Shown here one piece after another: positions 25,223-33,310 of a DNA stretch of 43,918 nucleotides. The notes beneath the pieces were generated by a model. The model was not told the DNA's origin and searched no databases. It saw nothing but the letters and a program-made list of their open reading frames with translations. The DNA lies in assembly GCA_944324245.1 (NCBI GenBank), contig CALUVO010000085.1, positions 1 through 43,918 of the forward strand. The letters run 5' to 3'. The position numbers were made by a program, and so were the translations under genes. Within the stretch, counting starts at the first letter, position 1. The number at the start of each line of letters is the position of its first letter. This DNA comes from Candidatus Gastranaerophilales bacterium. Lineage in GTDB: Bacteria; Cyanobacteriota; Vampirovibrionia; Gastranaerophilales; Gastranaerophilaceae.

Positions 25223-25546
25223 ATGGGAATGGCAACGTCACAATTAAGATTAATGTATTTAAATGCTTACAGGCTTGATCTGGAGTATAAAATACAGCTG
25301 ATTACAGAGGCAAAAATGAATCTGTCAAAAACTTGTACAGATTTATTAAATGTCGGAACAGACCTTGATTCTGATGACCCTATGGTTAAAAAGCTGGAAG
25401 CAAGAAAAGAACGATTAAACCAGATGGAAAAGAAACTCGATATGCAAATGCAGCAATATCAAAACAAGCTTAAAATGATTGATACGGAATACCAGTCCTG
25501 CGACCAGATGCTGCAAAAGAATATCGAGCGGTCATTCAAATACTAA
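25223..25546 (+). CDS. MGMAASQ-family protein C, minimal form (107 aa)
   Basis: Begins MGMATSQLRLMYLNAYRLD and ends in a helix (RLNQMEKKLDMQMQQYQNKL, then IDTEYQSCDQMLQKNIERSF). This is the same plan as proteins A and B, but the variable centre is absent and only a short Asp-rich turn (GTDLDSDDP) joins the two helices. It could represent the conserved structural core of the family. One Cys lies in each half. AGGGGTGGG precedes the ATG. Its stop codon is built into an 18-bp palindrome shared with the convergent protease gene. Confidence 0.8.
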   Translation: MGMATSQLRLMYLNAYRLDLEYKIQLITEAKMNLSKTCTDLLNVGTDLDSDDPMVKKLEARKERLNQMEKKLDMQMQQYQNKLKMIDTEYQSCDQMLQKNIERSFKY

Positions 25547-25561
25547 TCAGTGTACTGATTA
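25544..25561. terminator. Palindrome joining two convergent stop codons
   Basis: TAATCAGTGTACTGATTA: perfect 8-bp arms around GT. The first three bases are the TAA of protein C, and the last three, read on the other strand, are the TAA of the protease. It may act as a compact two-way terminator, but no T-run is attached. Confidence 0.5.
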
Positions 25562-26260
25562 TTTCAACTGTTTTGTATTAGACATAGAAAGTTTTATAAA
25601 GTTTTTTGCCTCATTTATCGGCACGGCAAACCCGATGCCGATATTTGATATGTTATTATCAGGATTGTATATTGATTGGCTTATTCCAATAACCTCGCCA
25701 TGAATATTTATAATCGGGCCGCCTGAGTTACCGGGATTAATAGCAGCGTCAGTCTGCAATTTATTTTTTGCATAATCAATTCTTGATATAATACCGGTAG
25801 TCAAAGTATTGTTAAAACCAAACGGATTACCTATAGCAAGAACTCTTTGACCGACTTTCACTTTTTCTGAATCTCCCAGCGAAATTACCGGCAATGGCTT
25901 TTGGGCATTAATTTTTATTAAAGCTAAATCATTGTCTTTCCCCATCACAGAGACTATTTCTCCTTTAAAGACCTCGCCCGTAGAAATTGTAACCTGCACA
26001 GAAGGAGCACCGGATATAACGTGTGAGCTGGTTAATATTATACCTTTGGGGTCAATTATACAGCCTGTACCGCTTGATAATCCGTCTTTTACATCAGCTT
26101 CGATAAGCACAATAGCAGGAGACATTTTTTCGTATATCTCTGTTATTGCAGCATCTTCATCATATCTGACAACATTATCCAGTATTCCACATTCACCTTT
26201 TTGTAAAGAAAAAATTGAAATAAATGCAAAAGTTAAAATACAGGCAAAAATTTTACGCAT
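25559..26260 (-). CDS. Trypsin-like serine protease, HtrA/DegP type without PDZ domain (233 aa)
   Basis: Exported S1C protease. A signal peptide is followed by the catalytic triad His80 (GIILTSSHVISG), Asp111 (DNDLALIKI) and Ser179 (INPGNSGGPIIN). DegP-type proteases usually carry one or two PDZ domains after the protease; here the chain ends with the protease domain (GIGFAVPINEAKNFI), so it is either a stand-alone quality-control protease or one tuned to a particular substrate. GAGGAG lies 6 bases upstream of the ATG. It faces the MGMAASQ cluster and shares a stop palindrome with it. Confidence 0.93.
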   Translation of the reverse strand: MRKIFACILTFAFISIFSLQKGECGILDNVVRYDEDAAITEIYEKMSPAIVLIEADVKDGLSSGTGCIIDPKGIILTSSHVISGAPSVQVTISTGEVFKGEIVSVMGKDNDLALIKINAQKPLPVISLGDSEKVKVGQRVLAIGNPFGFNNTLTTGIISRIDYAKNKLQTDAAINPGNSGGPIINIHGEVIGISQSIYNPDNNISNIGIGFAVPINEAKNFIKLSMSNTKQLK

Positions 26261-26330
26261 AAACTACTCCTCACTTCTTGTTTTGTATCTCATTATGAGG
26301 AGATTATTCAACATATTAAACATTAAAATA

Positions 26331-26358
26331 ATATTATTTTGGTCAAACAAAATAATAT
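26331..26358. repeat. AT-rich inverted repeat between the XRE and protease genes
   Basis: ATATTATTTTG (26331-26341) and CAAAATAATAT (26348-26358) form a perfect 11-bp pair around GTCAAA. It lies downstream of the minus-strand XRE gene and about 70 bases upstream of the protease start, so it could be a weak terminator for the former or an operator for the latter. A second small palindrome, CTCATTATGAG, lies at about 26290-26300. Confidence 0.5.
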
Positions 26359-26394
26359 ATTTATTTAATATTAAGATATTTAATATTATTTAAT

Positions 26395-26766
26395 TTATTT
26401 TTTTAATTCAAATCTTTGTGCAATCATAATCAAAATTGATAAATCATTTTCATTCAAAAATTCAGCAGAATCAATGAGCTGCTTTAATAAAGGGTTATTA
26501 ATAATTTTCCGTGAATATTTTAAACATATTCTGTCTTGATAAAATGGAGAATTTGGCAATTTATCATGTTCTAAAAAGTCATCAATGCTGCACTCTAAAA
26601 CATCAGCAATCTTTTGCAAACTTTCTATAGTAGGATTTTTGTTAAATCCGCCGAATATCTTTTCAACAGTACTTTTAGGCAGACCTGTTTTGTCAGCAAT
26701 ATTCTTAAAAGTAAAATTTTTGCTGTCTTTTAATTCTTTTAACCTGTCTTTACTTAATTTTTGCAT
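26395..26766 (-). CDS. XRE-family transcriptional regulator (123 aa)
   Basis: N-terminal Cro/C1-type helix-turn-helix (about residues 6-62: RLKELKDSKNFTFKNIADKT, GLPKSTVEKIFGG, NPTIESLQKIADVLECSIDD) and a short helical C-terminal part of unknown role. The Phe-rich TFKNIADKTGLPKSTVEKI is a typical DNA-reading helix pair. Divergent from the small XRE gene at 26926 across 159 bases, which would suit cross-regulation. It does not look like an S24-type repressor, as no protease domain is present. Confidence 0.9.
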   Translation of the reverse strand: MQKLSKDRLKELKDSKNFTFKNIADKTGLPKSTVEKIFGGFNKNPTIESLQKIADVLECSIDDFLEHDKLPNSPFYQDRICLKYSRKIINNPLLKQLIDSAEFLNENDLSILIMIAQRFELKK

Positions 26767-26864
26767 ATAGTACCTGTCAATATCTATAATACAATCTTTC
26801 TTTGATAAATATGAAAAATGTTAAAGTATATTTTTTATTTCTTCTATTTAATGATACACAATGT

Positions 26865-26893
26865 TTGCATATTTCTATTTTTAGATATATAAT
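26865..26893 (+). promoter_or_regulatory. Promoter of the XRE-glycan operon
   Basis: TTGCAT at 26865-26870 and TATAAT at 26888-26893 with exact 17-base spacing, about 33 bases before the GTG start. One of the clearest sigma-70-like promoters in the window. Confidence 0.65.
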
Positions 26894-26925
26894 CTAGAAA
26901 TCAGTTTTAAATTAGGTGTTAAACA

Positions 26926-27120
26926 GTGTATAAAAATCTTTTGTCTGAAATGAAAAAATTAAAAATTACGAATTCCGACATAGCACAAAATTTAAACATG
27001 TCAGAAAAAGAATTTGAAAGAAAAATTAAAGGAGATAAACCTTTTAACCTCAATGAAGCAATAGCTATAAGAGATTTTCTTACTTCAAAAGTTTTTAAGA
27101 TAGACTACCTGTTTAAATAA
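26926..27120 (+). CDS. Small helix-turn-helix (XRE/Cro-like) protein (64 aa)
   Basis: A stand-alone HTH: YKNLLSEMKKLKITNSDIA, QNLNMSEKEFERKIKGDKPF, LNEAIAIRDFL. It starts with GTG at 26926, with TAGGTG 7 bases upstream and a good promoter before it. Only nine bases separate it from the first glycosyltransferase gene, so it leads that operon and probably regulates it. It is the size of phage Cro-like proteins, but no phage genes are around. Confidence 0.75.
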   Translation: MYKNLLSEMKKLKITNSDIAQNLNMSEKEFERKIKGDKPFNLNEAIAIRDFLTSKVFKIDYLFK

Positions 27121-27129
27121 AGGCTAAAT

Positions 27130-28110
27130 ATGAATGATATAGGCATTAATATAGAAAACAAAATGAAAAAACCGGTGACTTTTGTCCTGCTATCTGTGTG
27201 TACCTGCAAACGTCCTAACATGCTGAAAGATTGCATTTTATCTGTAAATGAATTAATTATTCCCAAAAATATAAAAACAGAACTTCTAATAATAGACAAT
27301 GACTCTGACGGCTCAGCCAGAAATACGATAGAACAATTAAAAAATAATATAAAAATTCCTGTTCATTATTTTGTAGAAGATAAAAGAGGGATATCTAATG
27401 CCAGAAACAGACTGCTTAAAGAAGCAATAAATTTAAAAGCCAGTCATATACTAATGTTTGACGATGACGAATTGCTTACAGAAAATACGCTTAATGAACA
27501 TATAAATTTATATACAAACAATGAAAAAGCATTAATAACGACTGGTCCTACTATCGGCAAATTTAAGCCTGAATATCCGGAATATATAAAAAAACATATG
27601 GTATTTAAACAAAGTACAACAAAAAAGACCGGAGATATAAGAAGCAATTGCGCTGCAGGAAATGTATTTTTTCCCGTTAATCTGCTTACTGATTACGGAT
27701 TATGCTTTTCTGAAAAATACGTGTTTATGGGTGGAGAAGACGGAGATTTCTTTCATAAAGCATTTGAGCTTGGGTTTACGATTGTCTGGAACAGTGAAGC
27801 AATAATCTACGAAGCAGTACCGCCTGCAAGAGCAACAATAAATTATATTTTAAAGAAGTGTTACTACAATGGTTATGCGGGGTCTTATTATAAATTTAAA
27901 AACAACAATAACTTTACAAAAAAAATGTTTTACATATCAAAAACTATTCTGGTATTGATACTTAATGCAGTGTGTATAATACCTTCAATATTATTTGGTT
28001 TAACAGCCTTTTGGAATGCATTAGGCACTTTGATAAGAACTAAAGGCAAAATAGACGGAGTTATAAAAAACGAACCTTTAAATTTCTATGAAAATATTTA
28101 CGGTGATTAA
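27130..28110 (+). CDS. Glycosyltransferase family 2 with C-terminal membrane segment (326 aa)
   Basis: GT-A fold sugar transferase. FVLLSVCTCKRPNMLKDCIL opens the Rossmann-like domain, and ELLIIDNDSDGSARNTI and the metal-binding HILMFDDDELLTENTL follow. VFMGGEDGDFFHKAFELGF carries the ED acceptor-side motif. Residues about 275-305 form a hydrophobic stretch (ISKTILVLILNAVCIIPSIL), so the protein probably works at the inner membrane in surface-glycan assembly. It is directly followed by the acyltransferase gene (TAA then ATG). Confidence 0.92.
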   Translation: MNDIGINIENKMKKPVTFVLLSVCTCKRPNMLKDCILSVNELIIPKNIKTELLIIDNDSDGSARNTIEQLKNNIKIPVHYFVEDKRGISNARNRLLKEAINLKASHILMFDDDELLTENTLNEHINLYTNNEKALITTGPTIGKFKPEYPEYIKKHMVFKQSTTKKTGDIRSNCAAGNVFFPVNLLTDYGLCFSEKYVFMGGEDGDFFHKAFELGFTIVWNSEAIIYEAVPPARATINYILKKCYYNGYAGSYYKFKNNNNFTKKMFYISKTILVLILNAVCIIPSILFGLTAFWNALGTLIRTKGKIDGVIKNEPLNFYENIYGD

Positions 28111-28710
28111 ATGAACAAAATAAAGTCTCTTATATCTAAACTTATTTCCACAAAAATAAAGAAATATGGCAAAAATAATTCTGTCATAACAGGCAAGAAC
28201 GTTCATCTGCGTAAAGTTAGAATTAAAATATACGGTGACAATAACACCATAAAAATAAATGATAATGCATATCTGCATAATGTCTACATAAGAATCGGCT
28301 TTCCTGATTCTCACGTAAAAGACTGCAATATAGAAATAGGCAGCAATACCAGTTTTAATTCCGCTGATATCCAAATAGGCGAGGATAAAAGCTCAATAAT
28401 AATCGGTGATGATTGTATGCTTTCTTTTAACGTAGAAATAGCCTGCAGTGATACTCATGCGATTTTTGATAAAGATACCCGTAAACTCTTGAATAGAGGA
28501 AAAAGTATTAATATCGGAAATAACTGCTGGATTTGCAAAAACGTAAAAATCCTAAAAAACACTTCTATTGCAGATAATTGCATAGTTGCACAGGATAGCA
28601 TTGTTACAAAACAATTTAAAGAAACTAATACAATACTCGCTGGAAATCCTGCCAAAATTGTTAAGCATAATGTTATCTGGTCAAGAAAACGTCCGAATGA
28701 ATTTATTTAA
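28111..28710 (+). CDS. Hexapeptide-repeat acyltransferase (199 aa)
   Basis: Left-handed beta-helix transferase of the WbbJ/maltose-acetyltransferase kind, which acetylates sugars or nucleotide sugars. Hexapeptide-type repeats run from about residue 30 (VITGKNVHLRKVRIKIYGDN, NIEIGSNTSFNSADIQIGED, SIIIGDDCMLSFNVEIACSD). The active-site His is in SDTHAIFD. A further coil (INIGNNCWICKNVKILKNT) and the usual AGNPAKIVKHNVIW end complete it. The N-terminal repeats are irregular. Part of the glycan operon. Confidence 0.92.
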   Translation: MNKIKSLISKLISTKIKKYGKNNSVITGKNVHLRKVRIKIYGDNNTIKINDNAYLHNVYIRIGFPDSHVKDCNIEIGSNTSFNSADIQIGEDKSSIIIGDDCMLSFNVEIACSDTHAIFDKDTRKLLNRGKSINIGNNCWICKNVKILKNTSIADNCIVAQDSIVTKQFKETNTILAGNPAKIVKHNVIWSRKRPNEFI

Positions 28711-28723
28711 AAGGAGAATCTTA

Positions 28724-29557
28724 ATGCCTAAAGTCTCAGTCTTGACTTCATGTTACAACAGCAATCCTGAATATTTAAAAGCACACATAGAATCTATATT
28801 AAATCAGACTTATCAGGATTTTGAATATATATTATTAAATGATTCACCAGAAAACAAAGAAATTGAAACAATAATTAAATCATACAATGATAAAAGAATC
28901 ATTTATGTTGAAAATGAGAAGAATCTCGGTATTGCTGAATCAAGAAACAGACTATTACAGCTTTCAAAAGGTGAATATATTGCAAATTGCGACCATGATG
29001 ATGTTTCATTTTCATACAGACTCGAAAAAGAAGTGGATTATCTGGATAAAAATCCTGACACAGGTGTTGTATCGGGAAATTTTATTATCAATTTTAACAA
29101 TAAAAGCATAAGTCATTATCCGCAAACCGATTATGATATAAAGACAAATCTTGTAGTCAGAGGATGCGTGGTTTTGCACACTGCATCCATGATAAGAAAA
29201 TCTGTACTTATTGAAAATAATATTAAATGGGAAAAAGAATACGAACCTGCTGACGATTACAGGCTGTGGTCAAGATTGATTGATAAAACAGAGTTCTGCA
29301 ATCTGCCTGAACCTCTTGTTGTCTACAGAGTGCATGAAAACAACACAACTAAATCAACATACAATAGAATGAAAGAAAGAGAGACAAAAATCAAAAATTA
29401 TTTATACAGACAATATCCGTATACAGCACAGCTTTCCAGCAAAGAGGCCTGGATAAAATTATTCGGGTTTATTCCATTTATTAAAAAGAAAATTTATGGG
29501 AATAATGTAAAATATCAACTGTTAGGATTTTTAACACTATTTAAAAGCATTAAATAA
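28724..29557 (+). CDS. Glycosyltransferase family 2 (277 aa)
   Basis: Canonical GT2: MPKVSVLTSCYNSNPEYLKA, QTYQDFEYILLNDSPE, GIAESRNRLLQLSKGEYIAN with the metal-binding CDHDD, then the acceptor side PADDYRLWSRLIDK. The start at 28724 is fixed by AAGGAG 7 bases upstream; the open frame extends 46 codons further up but overlaps the acyltransferase gene. It most likely adds a hexose to an O-antigen or capsule-like glycan. Confidence 0.93.
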   Translation: MPKVSVLTSCYNSNPEYLKAHIESILNQTYQDFEYILLNDSPENKEIETIIKSYNDKRIIYVENEKNLGIAESRNRLLQLSKGEYIANCDHDDVSFSYRLEKEVDYLDKNPDTGVVSGNFIINFNNKSISHYPQTDYDIKTNLVVRGCVVLHTASMIRKSVLIENNIKWEKEYEPADDYRLWSRLIDKTEFCNLPEPLVVYRVHENNTTKSTYNRMKERETKIKNYLYRQYPYTAQLSSKEAWIKLFGFIPFIKKKIYGNNVKYQLLGFLTLFKSIK

Positions 29558-29561
29558 AAAT

Positions 29562-30416
29562 ATGTATATAAATAAGGTCATAATAACAAAAGTTAGTATA
29601 TTTCGTATTAAATTTAAGCTTTTATTTATCAAAAATAAAAACTTAAGAACAAGATATAAAAGATTTACATATTACAAAATATCTAAAAAGCTTAGTAATT
29701 CATTAAAATGGGGTATATCATACTCTGTGTATGACGGTGAAGAATTACTCGAAAAATCTTTAAGATGTATACGAAATTCAGCAGATTATATAAATGTCGT
29801 ATACCAGACAAAATCCTGGTATAATGAACCCTGCTCTAAAGATTTACTCAAAGTATTGCAGCATTGCAAAAAACTTGGTTTGATAGATGAATTAATTGAG
29901 TATAAACCTCAATTTCATCTTTCAGCAGGAAAACAGGAGTTAAATAAAAGGAATCTGGGGCTGAAATATGCAAAAAAGGCGAACTGCGATTACTTTATGC
30001 CTGCAGATACCGATGAATTTTACTTTGATTTCGAACTGGAAAAAACAAAAAGAATAATTTGTTTGGATGATATTACAAATGCATACTGCCTGCAAAAACA
30101 ATACATATCTCCTGAAAAACTCATTGTTGAATTACCTGTGAATGCCGTAACACTGTTTAGTAAAATCAATAAATTCTCAAGATTAAAACAGAATAAAAAT
30201 AATATAATTTTGATTGACCCCACTAGACAAATAAGCCGTTACATAAACAAAAAGGCATTTGTATTTCTGGATATTTATATGCATCACTATTCTTATCTGA
30301 GAAAAGATTTGCCTAAAAAAATTCGTAATTCTTCAGGAATAATTAAAAATACAAACCCCGAAAAAGAATCGGTAGACGTAAAAGATTATTTTAATTTAAA
30401 AGATATTTTTTCATAG
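29562..30416 (+). CDS. Glycosyltransferase-like protein (284 aa)
   Basis: Resembles GT2-like/GT92-like enzymes. Seen: KWGISYSVYDGEELLEKSL near residue 48, NKRNLGLKYAKKANCDYFMP followed by ADTDEFYFD (a DxD-type metal site), and the C-terminal MHHYSYLRKDLPKKIRNSSG. The first about 45 residues are very basic. It starts four bases after the previous gene with no clear ribosome binding site, suggesting coupled translation. Last gene of the glycan operon; no obvious terminator before the convergent gene at 30456. Confidence 0.8.
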   Translation: MYINKVIITKVSIFRIKFKLLFIKNKNLRTRYKRFTYYKISKKLSNSLKWGISYSVYDGEELLEKSLRCIRNSADYINVVYQTKSWYNEPCSKDLLKVLQHCKKLGLIDELIEYKPQFHLSAGKQELNKRNLGLKYAKKANCDYFMPADTDEFYFDFELEKTKRIICLDDITNAYCLQKQYISPEKLIVELPVNAVTLFSKINKFSRLKQNKNNIILIDPTRQISRYINKKAFVFLDIYMHHYSYLRKDLPKKIRNSSGIIKNTNPEKESVDVKDYFNLKDIFS

Positions 30417-30455
30417 GCGATTTATATCACAGTTTACACTAAAAAGCATAAAATA

Positions 30456-31277
30456 TTAGAAAAAATTATTTATAAAATCTGCAAGCTCTAAATATTTGTT
30501 ATCAGCCAGCTCTTTACAAAACACAAGATAAGTATATGGGGCAATTTCTGAGATTTTATTTGTATCTATAAACAATCCCTCAACAAAACGTGCAAATAAT
30601 TCTGAGGGTCTGCTGTAATAAGAATTTAGTCTGTTCAATCTGGAGGAGATTCTTTTTAGTGCTCTCTGACAGGATTTTATTTTGATATAATTTCTAATTT
30701 CTGTTGAAAGCCCGGGAAAATCTTCGTCAATATTTTTTATTGAATATTCTCTTGTTTTGCCGAGAAAAGTAGTCTTAACAATTACTCTGTCATATTTTAG
30801 CAGATATTTTACATCTGATTTCTTTATTATTTTGTCAAAAGCAGGATAAGGGTATGAACGCTTAAAATCGGGGTACAGCTCTTTTATTGATTTATCAAGC
30901 TGCTTTATTTCATTGCATATATCTTCTCTTTTTTTCGTTAAAATCTTATAGCCTCTGTTTGTATCCACAAACCTTGTCACCTGTAAGAGCTCATCATGTA
31001 TTTTTTTTATATCTGAGTTTGGGAAAAGTTTTTCCAGTGTGCCGTGGTTTTTGTGAATATCAGGTTCTATTCTTGCATGTATATAGTGTGTAAATTCGTG
31101 TATTAGAACTTCTATTTTTCTTTTGTAATCAATGTTAGAAGAAATATCAATTCTGTTTTTAAGGTAAAAACCCTGATGCCCTCTTGCTTTAGTATTTGTA
31201 TTAACAGTTATGCCGAGCGAACGCAGAAACTCTGCCATAGCATAAAATGTTGCACTGTATTCGATTTCTTCAGTCAT
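30456..31277 (-). CDS. Putative zinc metalloprotease, HExxH type (273 aa)
   Basis: An HExxH motif is visible at residues 60-64 (VLIHEFTHYIHARIEPD), with a candidate third ligand in RPSELFARFVEGLF near residue 232, as in gluzincin or IrrE/ImmA-like proteins. The middle is helical and Lys-rich (REDICNEIKQLDKSIKELYP). No signal peptide is present, so it should be cytoplasmic. Family unrecognised beyond the zincin motif. It follows cutA by two bases and is last in the glcD-cutA operon. Confidence 0.75.
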   Translation of the reverse strand: MTEEIEYSATFYAMAEFLRSLGITVNTNTKARGHQGFYLKNRIDISSNIDYKRKIEVLIHEFTHYIHARIEPDIHKNHGTLEKLFPNSDIKKIHDELLQVTRFVDTNRGYKILTKKREDICNEIKQLDKSIKELYPDFKRSYPYPAFDKIIKKSDVKYLLKYDRVIVKTTFLGKTREYSIKNIDEDFPGLSTEIRNYIKIKSCQRALKRISSRLNRLNSYYSRPSELFARFVEGLFIDTNKISEIAPYTYLVFCKELADNKYLELADFINNFF

Positions 31278-31279
31278 TA

Positions 31280-31600
31280 TTAAGCTTCTGATGTCTCTTT
31301 TACAATCCAGTTCTGGTATTCAGCGCTTCCGTTCGTAATAGGGAGTGCAATAATTTCAGGCAGTGTATTTTCGTGCAGTTCTTTTATTTTTGCTTCTATG
31401 TCTGCAAATTTATCTTCCTGTGTTTTGATAATCATAAGCAGTTCACTGTCAGTTTGTACAATACCTTCCCATTTATAAACCGATGTAACTGAAGGAATTA
31501 TATTTACACAAGCTGCAAGATTATCCTCAACAAGGGTTGTAGCTATCAAGTTTGCATTAAATTCATTAGGAACAGTACAGTATATTACGCAATTTTTCAT
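31280..31600 (-). CDS. cutA: CutA1-like divalent-ion tolerance protein (106 aa)
   Basis: Small trimeric PII-like fold protein linked to copper tolerance in some bacteria, though its real role is unsettled. Typical: VIYCTVPNEFNANLIATTLV, LAACVNIIPSVTSVYKWEG, ELLMIIKTQEDKFADIEAKI and ENTLPEIIALPITNGSAEYQ. Full length. Ribosome binding site AAAGGAG lies before the ATG. Between glcD and the metalloprotease gene. Confidence 0.96.
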   Translation of the reverse strand: MKNCVIYCTVPNEFNANLIATTLVEDNLAACVNIIPSVTSVYKWEGIVQTDSELLMIIKTQEDKFADIEAKIKELHENTLPEIIALPITNGSAEYQNWIVKETSEA

Positions 31601-31624
31601 TTTATCTCCTTTATTAATACAATA

Positions 31625-33037
31625 TTACAACATTTTTTCGGGATTTAAAATGTAGTTTGGGTCAAAAACTTTTTTAATCTGTATCATTAAATTCAGAGTT
31701 GTTTTATCAAGAGCAGCAGGCAAAAAAGAGGCTTTCTGGCACCCTATGCCGTGCTCGCCTGATAAAGTACCGCCAAGTGACAGCGCAAGTTTAAAAAGTT
31801 CTGCTTTAGCTTTTTCAAAGTTTTGTTTTTGCTTTTTGTCTCTTAAATCCAGTGCAAAATTCGGATGAATATTGCCGTCGCCTATGTGCCCCATAATCAT
31901 TGTTATAAGATTATATTTTTTACTTATCTCTATAATGCCTTTAGCCAGTTCTGCTATTTTTGAGCGGGGAACAACTACATCTTCCGTAATAACATTAGGT
32001 GCAAGCTGTGCACAGGCACCGAAGGCTGAGCGGCGTGAAGTCCATATTCGTTTTTTGTGTTCTTCATCTTTAGCGCAATCAATATACTGTGCATTATTTT
32101 CAAGACACAGAGTCATAATTTTGTCCTGCTGATGCTCTACAGAAGCCTCATCTCCATCAATTTCAATCAACAGGGCAGCTTCTTTGTCGCACAACATGCC
32201 TGTAGGATAAAATGCCTCAATGGTTTGTACTGTTTTTTTGTCAATCAAATCAACAACTGACGGAGTAAGGTGATTGTTTATAATTGTGCTTACAGCATTT
32301 ACCGCTTCTTCAATAGTGTTAAAGTAAGCCATTAGTACATTTGTTGTCTCCGGTTTCGGGATTAATCTCAGTGTTGCCTCTGTAACGACAGCCAGAGTGC
32401 CTTCTGAGCCCACTATTAATTGTGTAAGATTGTATCCTGTAACATTTTTTACTGTTTGTGCTCCGGTTTTTATTATTGTTCCGTCCGCAAGCACTGCCTC
32501 TAAATCTAATACATAATCTTTAAATGTACCGTATTTAAATGCTCTCGGCCCGCCCGAAGAAAGTGCGATTCCTCCGCCGACTGTCGATACTGCCAGATTA
32601 GACGGATCTGGAGGAAAAAACAAGCCTATTTTTGAAACTTCGTTTTGCAAATCGCCAACAACTACCCCAGGCTGTACTTTACAGGTTAAGTCTTGATTAC
32701 TTATTTCAAGAATCTTATTCATCTTGGAAAAATGGAGTATTATTCCGCCCTTTACGGGATTACATCCGCCTGCGTGGTTTGTTGCCGCACCTCGTTCTAT
32801 TACCGGAATTCTGTGTTTATTTGCAAATTTTAATATTTCACTTACTTGTTGAGTATTTTCAGGAAACACCACAACTCTCGGATATTCTTTGGAAAACGGA
32901 ATATGCGCACAATCAAACGAGTATGCATATAAACCTTCTAAGTCTGATATAACATTATTTTTGCCGACTATTTGCTTAAGTCTGGCAATAGTTTTGCTGT
33001 CATATTCCGGCTTAATTTCTTTTATCTGTGTAATCAT
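31625..33037 (-). CDS. glcD: FAD-linked 2-hydroxyacid oxidase, GlcD type (470 aa)
   Basis: VAO/PCMH flavoprotein oxidising glycolate, D-lactate or related acids. The FAD-binding PCMH domain has PRVVVFPENTQQVSEILKFA, IPVIERGAATNHAGGC, FPPDPSNLAVSTVGGGIA and VKNVTGYNLTQLIVGSEGTL. The C-terminal cap ends with MGHIGDGNIHPNFALDLR and LSGEHGIGCQKASFL, typical of GlcD and D-LDH. I place the start at 33037 (MITQIKEIK); an ATG six codons upstream (33055) is equally poor in ribosome binding site. GlcE and GlcF are not present here. A D-2-hydroxyacid dehydrogenase is divergent next door, which hints at D-lactate as a shared metabolite. Confidence 0.9.
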   Translation of the reverse strand: MITQIKEIKPEYDSKTIARLKQIVGKNNVISDLEGLYAYSFDCAHIPFSKEYPRVVVFPENTQQVSEILKFANKHRIPVIERGAATNHAGGCNPVKGGIILHFSKMNKILEISNQDLTCKVQPGVVVGDLQNEVSKIGLFFPPDPSNLAVSTVGGGIALSSGGPRAFKYGTFKDYVLDLEAVLADGTIIKTGAQTVKNVTGYNLTQLIVGSEGTLAVVTEATLRLIPKPETTNVLMAYFNTIEEAVNAVSTIINNHLTPSVVDLIDKKTVQTIEAFYPTGMLCDKEAALLIEIDGDEASVEHQQDKIMTLCLENNAQYIDCAKDEEHKKRIWTSRRSAFGACAQLAPNVITEDVVVPRSKIAELAKGIIEISKKYNLITMIMGHIGDGNIHPNFALDLRDKKQKQNFEKAKAELFKLALSLGGTLSGEHGIGCQKASFLPAALDKTTLNLMIQIKKVFDPNYILNPEKML

Positions 33038-33310
33038 AAGAAAATTATAAATCATAAATTGATATATTTAAAGAATCTATGAAAGGGACTTATATACAAC
33101 TTTACACCAAATGTGTCCGAAACACAGATATGAAGTCATTCCTGTGTATGTAACACAATTCCTAAGCATCAAGTGCGCAGCATTATTATAACGATAGTTC
33201 TGTGTTTAGATTTCCTTACAGTAGCAACTAGCCTTACAGGAGCATTAAAAAGAAAGTTAATAAGTATTAATATTCCTTGTAAAACAATTCAGCAAGGAGG
33301 AATAATAACT

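Noticed and set aside
30456..31277. Naming the HExxH protein an ImmA/IrrE antirepressor protease
   Set aside because: Only the zinc motif fits. The rest does not clearly match, and no adjacent repressor shares its operon.
33143..33157. Rex or Crp site upstream of the D-hydroxyacid dehydrogenase
   Set aside because: TGTGT-N5-ACACA differs from both consensus sites in arm sequence and spacing, so it is noted only as a possible inverted repeat.
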